Source of the DNA: Myxococcales bacterium
GTDB lineage: Bacteria > Myxococcota_A > Polyangia > Polyangiales > Polyangiaceae
NCBI GenBank assembly: GCA_012514535.1
Contig: JAAZAA010000060.1
Location: forward strand, 45,285 to 109,284
Length of the DNA: 64,000 nt
Direction of reading: 5' to 3'
Each line of letters begins with the position of its first letter. Positions within the stretch are counted from its first letter, which is position 1. The position numbers and the translations under genes were made by a program. The notes beneath the pieces were generated by a model, which did not search any database, was not told the DNA's origin, and saw only the letters and a program-made list of their open reading frames with translations. Shown here piece after piece: positions 1-7,956 of the stretch.

Positions 1-1161
1 CTCCCGGAAGATTTCGTCGAGGCTGGCCCGTGTGACGTCCGTGCGCACGTTAGTGGACACACCGAAGTAGCCCGCCTGGCGGTAGCGCCGGATGTCGCTG
101 CGAGCGCCGTAGGTGTACCCCTTCTCCTCGCGCAGGTTGAGGTTGATGCGGCTCGTGAAGGACTCACCGATCGGGCGGTTGGCGACCAACCCCGGGAAGT
201 AGTCGGGGGCGTTGGCGCCCGCCGCGCGCTTGGCCACGGTCAGGGCGGACTGGGCGGCGCCTGGGTAGTGCACGACGTAGATCGGCAGCCGTTCGGGAGC
301 CGGCGCGACCGCGCGCGCCTCGACGCGCGCTTTGCCCTGCCAGTCTCCGAGAGCCTCCTCGAGCACTTGGCGCACGCGGTCTTCGCTCACACCGCCGACG
401 GTGACGATCTCGATCCCCTCGGGGGCGATCATGCGTTGGTGGTGGTTCTTGAGGTCGCGATAGGTGATGGCCTCGACGCTCTGGCGGGTGCCACGGGGCA
501 GGAACCCCGCGTAGCCGCTCCCGAAGAGCACCCGGTGGACGGCCACGCTCTGGGTGGCGCGCGGCTGCGCCTCGCTGGCGATGATCTGTGCCAGCAGATC
601 GTGCTTGCGTCGCTCGAACTCGTCCTTGGGCAAGCGTGGACGCCGCAGGATGTCGCTGAGCAGGGCGACGGAGGCCTCGAGGTTCTCCGCGAGGAGGTTC
701 ATGCCGAGCAGCATGTAGTCCACGCCCGCGGTGGCCTCGTAGTCCGTCGCCAGGAGGCCGAGCTCGTCGCTGAGCTCCAACGCCGAGCGCTTGCCGGCGC
801 CCTCGTCGAGCATGTCCGCCAAGAGGTAGGTGAGCCCCGCGAGGTCCTCCGGATCCGCGGCGGCGCCACGAGGGATGACGACCTGGAGGGACACGAGGGG
901 CGTCGAGCCGTGCTCGAGGTGCCACACGCGAATCCCGTTCTTCAGGGTGAAATGGGTGCCGTGGGGAGGCGTCCAGTCCACCGCGGGCGTGGGCTCCGGC
1001 AGCGCTGCGTACCGAGGATCGACCTGTTCGGCGGCGGGAGGCGGCGCGGGCGCAGGGGGAGGGGCTGCGGGCGCTGGCGCGGGAGTTTTTCCGCCACAGG
1101 CGGCGGTGAAGGCGAGCGCGAGGGCCGCGAGGGCGGTGGTCGTTCGAGGTGAGACGTTCAT
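1..1161 (-). CDS. M16 family peptidase-like lipoprotein, probable non-catalytic partner (3' end truncated at window edge)
   Basis: Reverse-strand translation from ATG at 1161: MNVSPRTTTALAALALAFTAACGGKTPAP... (lipobox FTAAC), then THFTLKNGIRVW..., ending with NLREEKGYTYGARSDIRRY; the HxxEH position reads LTYLLADMLDEGAG, so the zinc site is absent. Confidence 0.85.
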   Translation of the reverse strand, partial: MNVSPRTTTALAALALAFTAACGGKTPAPAPAAPPPAPAPPPAAEQVDPRYAALPEPTPAVDWTPPHGTHFTLKNGIRVWHLEHGSTPLVSLQVVIPRGAAADPEDLAGLTYLLADMLDEGAGKRSALELSDELGLLATDYEATAGVDYMLLGMNLLAENLEASVALLSDILRRPRLPKDEFERRKHDLLAQIIASEAQPRATQSVAVHRVLFGSGYAGFLPRGTRQSVEAITYRDLKNHHQRMIAPEGIEIVTVGGVSEDRVRQVLEEALGDWQGKARVEARAVAPAPERLPIYVVHYPGAAQSALTVAKRAAGANAPDYFPGLVANRPIGESFTSRINLNLREEKGYTYGARSDIRRYRQAGYFGVSTNVRTDVTRASLDEIFRE

Positions 1162-2687
1162 CGGGAGTCCCCCTGAGCGGCGGAGCTGGGGTCCGCGGCG
1201 GGTTGCAGCATTTGGAGAGGAGCGCTGCGCTCCCCGGGTACGAAATCGATGCGCACGTGGCGGCCGGGCTGGAGGTAACGCCGCGCGGCCTCGTGCACGG
1301 AAGAGGCGGTCGCGGAGGTGTACCTCCCGAGATCCTCCGCGATGTAGTCGGCCTGCCCGGTGTGCAGGTAGTAGGTCGCGAGGAGCGACGCCCGGGAGCC
1401 CGCGGACTCGATGCGGGCGAAGAAGTCCTTCTTGAAGGCGTTCTTCGCGCGGGTCAGCTCCCGCTCCGACGGCGGAGTCGCGAGGGCGGCGTCGATCGCC
1501 CCGCGGAGCGCCGTGTGGAGGCGATCCACGTCGACGCCCGGCGCTGCGGTGGCGGCGATCACGTAGAAGCTGCTCAGCTTCTGCGAGACCTGGAAGGCGA
1601 AGACGTCCTTGGCGACCTTCTGTTCGTAGACCAGCGGGTGAAAGAGGCGGCTCGACTTGCCCTCGGAGAGGACGTTCGACCAGAGATCGAGCTCGGCGTC
1701 ACCGGGCGCGAAGAGCGCGGGCGTGTGCCAGGCGAGGTAGATGCGGGGGAGCTCGACGTCGTCCTGCTTGGTCCAATGGACCTCGGAGCGCAGCTCGGGC
1801 ACCGTCGCGGTGGGCGTCGGCGCGCGTTCCCCGGCGGGGATGTCCTCGAAGTAGCGCGAAATCAGCGACTTCACGCGGTCCTCGTCGAAGTCTCCGACGA
1901 CGGAGAAGACCGCGTTCGAGGGGACGTAGTACTGTTTGAAGAACTCCCGCACGTCGTCGAGGGTGGCGGCGGAGAGGTCCTCGTGAGATCCGATGGGCGA
2001 GTGGCGGTAGGGGTGACCCTCCGGGTAGAGGGCCTCGCCGAGGTACCACCACGCCATGCCGTAAGGCTCGACCTCGTAGCGCTGGCGCCGCTCGTTCTTC
2101 ACGACGTCCCGCTGGTTGTCGAGCTTGGCCTGGCTGAGGGCGGGCAGCAGGGAGCGCAGGCGATCGGACTCCATCCAGATCGGCAGCTCGAGGTAATTGC
2201 TCGGCACCCGCTGGTAGTAGTTCGTGCGATCCTGGTTGGTGGTGCCGTTCACGGAGCCGCCGATCGGCTCGAAGGGCTCGAAGTACTCGCGATCGTGGTG
2301 CTTCGACCCCTGGAACATCAGATGCTCGAACAGATGGGCGAAGCCCGTGCGTCCCTGACGCTCGTGCCCCGAGCCGACGAGGTACAGCATCTCCGTCGCC
2401 ACGACCGGGAGGCTGCGATCCTGGCTCAAGAGCACGGTGAGCCCATTCGACAAGGTGTACTGCTCGACGTTCACCTGGGGGACGGTGACGGTCCCCGCAT
2501 CGCCGGACGCCGCGTCGCCAGACGCCGTGTTGGTCGGCTGGGTGCTCGTCGGCCGAGCTGGTTGCGTCGCCGGAGGGCTCTCGGCGGGCTGGGCCTGGGC
2601 CGACGGGAGGGTCATGGCGCTGGCCAGTCCGACGAGCAGCGCCCCGGAGGCATGACTCCAACGAGGGAGGCTTCGCAGTCGCTTCAT
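1158..2687 (-). CDS. M16 family zinc metallopeptidase (catalytic), exported
   Basis: HLFEH zinc motif (FAHLFEHLMFQGS), NERRQRYEVEPYG, N-terminal signal peptide; stop overlaps the start of the downstream M16 gene (ATGA). Confidence 0.9.
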   Translation of the reverse strand: MKRLRSLPRWSHASGALLVGLASAMTLPSAQAQPAESPPATQPARPTSTQPTNTASGDAASGDAGTVTVPQVNVEQYTLSNGLTVLLSQDRSLPVVATEMLYLVGSGHERQGRTGFAHLFEHLMFQGSKHHDREYFEPFEPIGGSVNGTTNQDRTNYYQRVPSNYLELPIWMESDRLRSLLPALSQAKLDNQRDVVKNERRQRYEVEPYGMAWWYLGEALYPEGHPYRHSPIGSHEDLSAATLDDVREFFKQYYVPSNAVFSVVGDFDEDRVKSLISRYFEDIPAGERAPTPTATVPELRSEVHWTKQDDVELPRIYLAWHTPALFAPGDAELDLWSNVLSEGKSSRLFHPLVYEQKVAKDVFAFQVSQKLSSFYVIAATAAPGVDVDRLHTALRGAIDAALATPPSERELTRAKNAFKKDFFARIESAGSRASLLATYYLHTGQADYIAEDLGRYTSATASSVHEAARRYLQPGRHVRIDFVPGERSAPLQMLQPAADPSSAAQGDSR

Positions 2688-3360
2688 TGGGAGGAAACCT
2701 CAAACACCCGGGGCGCCTTGTCAAAGGCGATGTGAGTTTTCCCAATGTTCGGCGTGGCGCGACGTGCGGCCCGTGAGCGGTCTCGTGTGTCTCATCGGGC
2801 GCAACGGGGCGCGCGCGGTCGTCACGCGGGGACGCAGCGAGATGGGGTGCTCGCGCCTTTTGGCCTGCTGACGCGACGGGCGATTCGCCGAGTGCGGCCG
2901 TTCGTCCCGCCCGAAAGAGCGAGACCGTTCGCCGATGCGGAAGGTTCGCACGGCCCCGGCGGGCTCGCCGGCGGGTCATCGCTCGTCGCGCGTTCGTGAG
3001 CTGGGGGAGTGGGGTGGCCGCGCTGGGGGTGGCCGCGCTGGGGCGCGCGGGGGCGCCCCGCGGGAGCGGACGGACTGTGACGCGCGGGGTGGAGAGCAGA
3101 CCGAAACGTGATGTCGTCTTGCCGTGACCGCGCGCGTTCGAGTGGGGCCTGGGCGGGCTCACGGCGACGGAGGCGCGACTCGGCGCGTCTCCTCCGTCCG
3201 TCCAGGGGAGCGCCGGAGCGGGCCTCGGCCCTCGCGCTCGCGGCGACGACGAAGCCGCGACCCGGTGAGGCGTGCTTCAAGGGTCGCTGGCGCGGGCACG
3301 GTGTCGAGGATCGGGCGAGCGGGTCGATGGAGACCCACAGAACCCGTGACGCCGACGAGG

Positions 3361-3582
3361 TCAGCCTGCGACGGCCAGGACGGCGCTGGCGGCGACGGGC
3401 CCCGACACCATGGGGAGCGGGCGCCTGGCGGACAGGAGCACGTCACGGATGGCTCCGACGCACCCCCCACATCCAGTTCCTGCGCCGCAACGTCGTCCCA
3501 CCTGGGCGACGGTGCGCGCTCCGTCCATCGCGCAAGCCTTGATGGTTCGATCGGTGACCCCGTGGCAGTGGCAGATGAGCAT
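3361..3582 (-). CDS. bfd: BFD-like (2Fe-2S)-binding bacterioferritin-associated ferredoxin
   Basis: MLICHCHGVTDRTIKAC...CGAGTGCGGC; four-Cys CxC...CxxC pattern; divergent from bfr. Confidence 0.8.
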   Translation of the reverse strand: MLICHCHGVTDRTIKACAMDGARTVAQVGRRCGAGTGCGGCVGAIRDVLLSARRPLPMVSGPVAASAVLAVAG

Positions 3583-3667
3583 GGCTTCAGACCGGCTTGG
3601 ATCGGGCGCCGAGGGGGCGTCCGTGCGGGGACGCCGGCCTTCCGTGCGCGTGCAGGTGTCTAGCATG

Positions 3668-3684
3668 TTGAAAACGACTTTCAA
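3668..3684. promoter_or_regulatory. Candidate Fur-like operator, perfect palindrome TTGAAA-ACGAC-TTTCAA
   Basis: Inverted repeat read directly in the bfd/bfr divergent intergenic region; resembles TGAAAATnATTTTCA-type Fur boxes. Confidence 0.5.
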
Positions 3685-3899
3685 TATCCCATCTGCTCCG
3701 CGGCCGCCGATCCTTGGCAACCTCTGAAAATTCCACGAGTATTCGGGTGCCTCGGGGACGCTGGCGCGAGACCACCACCATCGGAGCCAAGATCGGCTTT
3801 CAATAGTTCAGTGTGGCCGTCACGACGCTCCCGGACGGTCTAGGCTAGAAGAGTCGTCGCGCCGTTCGGCGCCTTTTTCCCCAGGGAGGTATCGAGTCC

Positions 3900-4370
3900 A
3901 TGAAGGGTGACCCCAAGCTCATCGATCTGCTCAACGAGGTGTTGACCTCGGAGCTCACCGCCATCAACCAGTACTTCATTCACGCGAAGATGCTGGAGAA
4001 CTGGGGCTATCCGCGGCTGGCGAAGAAGAAGCGGGAGGAGTCCATCGAGGAGATGCGCCACGCCGACTCCGTGATCGAGCGCATCCTCTACCTCGAGGGC
4101 GTCCCCAACATGCAACGGCTGAACCCGGTGCGGGTCGGTGAGGACCCGGTGGAACAGCACGAGGTCGACCTGGCCCTCGAGGTCGACGCCATCGCGCGGC
4201 TCAACCGCGGCATCGCCCTGGCTACCTCGCTCCACGACAACGGCACGCGGGCGCTCCTGGAGCACATCCTCCGCGAGGAGGAGGAGGCGGTCGACTGGCT
4301 CGAGACGCAGCTCGGCCTGATCCAGCAGCTCGGGCGGGAGAACTACCTGGCCGAGCAGATGCACGACTGA
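3900..4370 (+). CDS. bfr: Bacterioferritin
   Basis: [37 protein letters not shown]...; ferritin-like four-helix sequence with EExxH-type ligands (EEMRHAD). Confidence 0.93.
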   Translation: MKGDPKLIDLLNEVLTSELTAINQYFIHAKMLENWGYPRLAKKKREESIEEMRHADSVIERILYLEGVPNMQRLNPVRVGEDPVEQHEVDLALEVDAIARLNRGIALATSLHDNGTRALLEHILREEEEAVDWLETQLGLIQQLGRENYLAEQMHD

Positions 4371-4622
4371 AGGAGCGGGGGGCGGAGACGCGGGCTCGTT
4401 TGGCCCTGCGCGCCCCCCGACCCGTTCGAGCCACCCGCCCTCGTCGTCGACCGCCCTCGTCGTTGGTGGAGCCGGCGCGGCGTGCCGGCGGGGGTGCGTG
4501 GGAGCCCTGAACTCGACGAGGTGTGGGGACCCGTCGGCCTGCTGGCCCCGTCCGCCGGTCGGGGCCTCGTCAGGTGATCCGCGCCGCGACGGCTCTCGAC
4601 CGCAGCGGCCCGGGAGCGTTTC

Positions 4623-5039
4623 TCAGCGCTGGCGCCCCATCTTCTTGCCGGCGATGGCCAGGGACAGCTCGACCTGAGACAGGAGCTTCTTGGCGCGGGC
4701 GGGGCCGAGGGTGATCACGAGCTCCCGGAACTGGCTCTCCAGCTTCTTCTTGGGGCCCTTGATGGTCTTCTTGCCCTCCTTCGAGAGGAGCGACCGCGCC
4801 TGCTTGTTCGCGGCGGAGCGGATGTTGTGGACGTACGCCTTGGAGATCACCATCCCCTTGTCGGCGGCCCGTTCCACGACCTCGCTCGCTGGCATGCTGC
4901 GGGGCAAGGAGCGAACGAAGGCCGCCTTGTCGCCCTGGCGAATCGTGGGCTGGGAGGTGCTGGTGCGCGCGGGCGCCTTCTTGGCTGCACGCGGAGTCGA
5001 CTTGCTCGATTTCTTGGTGGTGCGCTTTTTCGTTGCCAT
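4623..5039 (-). CDS. Lys/Arg-rich histone-like hypothetical protein
   Basis: MATKKRTTKKSSKSTPRAAKKAPARTS basic tail, then globular segment DKAAFVRSLPRSMPASEVVERAADKGMVISKAYVHNIRSAANKQ. Confidence 0.7.
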   Translation of the reverse strand: MATKKRTTKKSSKSTPRAAKKAPARTSTSQPTIRQGDKAAFVRSLPRSMPASEVVERAADKGMVISKAYVHNIRSAANKQARSLLSKEGKKTIKGPKKKLESQFRELVITLGPARAKKLLSQVELSLAIAGKKMGRQR

Positions 5040-5455
5040 TCCTTGCCTCGTCTTCCTCATACGGCTGGCGCGTACAAAGGAATCACCATCACGAATGATT
5101 ATTATGTGGGCCAATTCGCTCGAGGTCCAGCGCTTCCGGCGGGATTCTCCCTTCGCTCCGCCCGAGATCGGCTGCTCGCTGCCGATGCCCAGGGCAGGTG
5201 TTTCGCTGGTTCGGGGCGCGTTCACGCCAGATCGTGAGCTCGTGCTGGACGTTCGGGCATGTGCGTAGACGCTTCCGCGCTCGAGGTGTCCAGAACGGCG
5301 GGCGTTCCTCACATCGACGGCCCCCATCGACGGTTCGTGCGGTCACGTGTTTGTACCTGCTACGACGCGCGCCTACCTGTCTGGTGTCGACGGGCGCGGT
5401 GCGCGAATTGTGCAGAGGTGTGCACGAAGTGTGCTGAGCGCCGCTGCGGGGCGCG

Positions 5456-5691
5456 GTTCCGCCCGCTGCTCCGCTGCGCGGCTTCGCCGCGCGGCTTCGC
5501 CGCGTCGTTCCACCGCACTGTTCTTGCGCACCGTTCCTGCACACCGTTCCTGCACACCGTTCGTCCACGCCGTTCCTCTACGCCGTGCCGTCGCACTGTT
5601 CGGATGGCCGTGGTGCCCTGCGGCTCCGGCGTGTCCTCCGCCTTGCCGTGTCGTTCCACCCTGCCGTTTCGCTACGCCGTTTCTCCGTGCG
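5456..5691. repeat. Degenerate tandem array with about 13-bp period (consensus near GTTCCTGCACRCC)
   Basis: Successive 13-mers read directly: GCTCCGCTGCGCG, GCTTCGCCGCGCG, GCTTCGCCGCGTC, GTTCCACCGCACT, GTTCTTGCGCACC, GTTCCTGCACACC x2, GTTCGTCCACGCC, GTTCCTCTACGCC, GTGCCGTCGCACT; phase weakens at about 5598-5652, then GTTCCACCCTGCC, GTTTCGCTACGCC, GTTTCTCCGTGCG. Confidence 0.75.
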
Positions 5692-6006
5692 GACCCCGGG
5701 GAGCGTGGGGCTGCCTGGGGACGAAACTCGACCGAGTAGTCGGCCCGCCGGGGGACCGCTGGGGGAGCGCTGCGGCGCGGAGGAGGGCGCGGCGCGGAGG
5801 AGGGCGCGGTGCGCGGCCGCGCGGCTCCCTGTCCGGCGCCCCGGATCCGTGCGATATCTCGCGGGTTCCCCGCCCCGAAGACCGTGACAGCCTCCAAGTT
5901 GGATCCCGACGGCGCGGCTTCGACCGTGCACTCCGCTCCGCGAGCATCGGGCGACGCCGGGGCGTCGCGCGGCTCCCCGTCCTCGCCGCCGGGCTCGGGA
6001 GACCGG

Positions 6007-7860
6007 ATGCCCGGCGCGGAGCGAGGGCCGTGGCGTCTCGAGCGCGTGGGCGGAGACGTCCCGCGGGGGTCCTTTCGGAGGGGCAAGGGCAAGCCTCGCG
6101 GTGTGCGCTGGTTCGGCGCGCGGTCCTTTTGGGGACACCTGAGACATTTCGCCGCGAGCGCCGTCGCCACGGAGGACATCGACTCCCGTGACTGGATGAC
6201 GCCGGACGAGCCTCACGAGCTCAGCCTCCGCATCGCTCGACTGATCGAGCGAGGTCGAGCGAAGGAGGAGGGCGGCAAGGCCATGTCTCTCACGGAGCAA
6301 ATCGGCCGCGACCTCTGGATCGATTACCTCGCCGACACGGGGGACGACGCGGACGTGAGCGCGGCGGTCGCGGACATGCTCGTGCGCGACTACGTGGTCC
6401 CGGAGGTCACGCCGGGCACCGCGAGCGGCGTGACCGGGTCTGGGGGCGGGGGACCAGCGCAACGGCGAGAGGTGATCGCGCCGCGGGGCGACATCCTCTT
6501 CTTCGGGGGGGACACCGCCTACCCCGTCGCGACCGCCGAGGAGATCCACGATCGCGTGGTGGTGCCCTTCAACCGCGTCCTCGACGAGCGCTACGACGGA
6601 CGCGCGCGGGCCCTCATCGGGATCCCCGGGAATCACGACTGGTATGACGGACTCGACGGGTTCGCGCGGCTGTTCCGGCGGCGCCCCTACGAGCAGATGC
6701 CGGCAGCCGCGGGGACGATGCACGACACCCTCCAGCGGAGCGAGATCGCCCGGTACACGGAGTTCGCGAAGCGGTTCGTGCGAGGCGAGCACGTGGAGAA
6801 ACCCGGAACGCTCGATCTCGTCGGCTACCGCCCGGTGCAGTCGGCGAGCTATTTCGCGTTGCCCCTGGCGCCCGGGGTGCACCTGTACGCGGCGGATCGG
6901 CAGCTGCGCAACATCGACTACCGCCAGCGCCAATACTTCGAGAGCTGGCGTCTGCGCCATCCGAGGGCGGAGCGCCTGATCGTGCTCCCGGATCCGCCCC
7001 ATCATTTCGGTGAGGAGAACCCGTCGGGGCGACGGATGGTGCGAGCGCTCGGCCTGGACGAGACGCGGGAGCGCGCGCTCGTGCTCTCGGGGGACATTCA
7101 CCACTACGAGCGCTGGGCGGAGGGGATGACGAGCTATGTCATCGCAGGGGGCGGGGGCGCGTTCTTGCACCCGGCGCCCGTCACCCGGAAGCGGGCCACG
7201 CGCACGATGGAGTGGCCGGGACCGCGCCAGAGTCGGCGTCTGCTCTGGCAGGTGCCCTGGAAGGTCGGCGCGGGGCGCTCCGGTGTCCTGCCCCACTTCG
7301 CCTTCGGTGCGCTGCTGCTGCCGTCGGTCTTGGCGCTCCAAGAGGGGGCGCCGTTGCGCGCGGCCGTGGCGACCCTCCTCGCGTGGGCGTTCGTCTGGGT
7401 CTGCTTCGCCCTGATCGGCGGGCTGAGGAGGCGGCGTTCGCTGGCGCTGCTCCTGCTCGCTGCGGGGGGCGCCCTCGCGGTGGTGGCCGGACCGTGGCTC
7501 GCGCAAGGGGTCCTGGGCTGGGTGCTCGGAGGCTCCCTGTCCGTCGGCTCTCCGACGGCCCTCGCGGAGGGGCTGCCGCCGGGCGGGCAGGGGATCGCGC
7601 TGTCCGCGGTGATCCTGTTGCTGTCCAGCGTGGGGGCGAGCGTCGCCTTCGGTGTGTACCTGATGATGCTCACGTGGTGCGGCATCGAGAACACCCAGGC
7701 GTTCACCGCGCTGGATCACCCCGGGTTCAAGCATTTCCTGCGCATGCGCGTGCGACACGACGGTAGCGGGATCGACGTCTGGTGCATCGGCCTGCTCGAT
7801 CCCCTCGAGAAGGACGCGCGCCCCGTCCTCGTGGACGCGTTCTTCTGGCGGACGCGCTGA
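6007..7860 (+). CDS. Calcineurin-like metallophosphoesterase with C-terminal transmembrane segments
   Basis: GDILFFGGDTAYP, GIPGNHDWYD, LSGDIHHYERW motifs; several hydrophobic helices near the C-terminus; start codon uncertain. Confidence 0.8.
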   Translation: MPGAERGPWRLERVGGDVPRGSFRRGKGKPRGVRWFGARSFWGHLRHFAASAVATEDIDSRDWMTPDEPHELSLRIARLIERGRAKEEGGKAMSLTEQIGRDLWIDYLADTGDDADVSAAVADMLVRDYVVPEVTPGTASGVTGSGGGGPAQRREVIAPRGDILFFGGDTAYPVATAEEIHDRVVVPFNRVLDERYDGRARALIGIPGNHDWYDGLDGFARLFRRRPYEQMPAAAGTMHDTLQRSEIARYTEFAKRFVRGEHVEKPGTLDLVGYRPVQSASYFALPLAPGVHLYAADRQLRNIDYRQRQYFESWRLRHPRAERLIVLPDPPHHFGEENPSGRRMVRALGLDETRERALVLSGDIHHYERWAEGMTSYVIAGGGGAFLHPAPVTRKRATRTMEWPGPRQSRRLLWQVPWKVGAGRSGVLPHFAFGALLLPSVLALQEGAPLRAAVATLLAWAFVWVCFALIGGLRRRRSLALLLLAAGGALAVVAGPWLAQGVLGWVLGGSLSVGSPTALAEGLPPGGQGIALSAVILLLSSVGASVAFGVYLMMLTWCGIENTQAFTALDHPGFKHFLRMRVRHDGSGIDVWCIGLLDPLEKDARPVLVDAFFWRTR

Positions 7861-7956
7861 GCGAGCCGGCGCCGCCACGGGTGTCGAGGTGGTCGAAGCG
7901 CACACACCGCGGCGCCGTTGACCCTCTCCGGGGATCCAGGGGAGACTTGCTCTGCG

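Noticed and set aside
2736-3360. ORFs in the gap between the M16 and bfd genes and a 15-bp duplication (ggggtggccgcgctg) near 3010
   Set aside because: No motif or credible codon pattern; short duplication in GC-rich DNA is weak evidence alone
5085-5115. Fur-like box upstream of the histone-like gene (ATAATAATCATT)
   Set aside because: Only about 11/19 positions match the consensus by hand and the inverted symmetry is poor; more likely AT-rich promoter sequence
5258-6191. Several long ORFs across the 13-bp array (for example 5259-6191 plus, 5373-6179 minus)
   Set aside because: Arg/Ala/Pro-rich translations with no domain; the 13-bp period shifts frame, so a coding origin is unlikely
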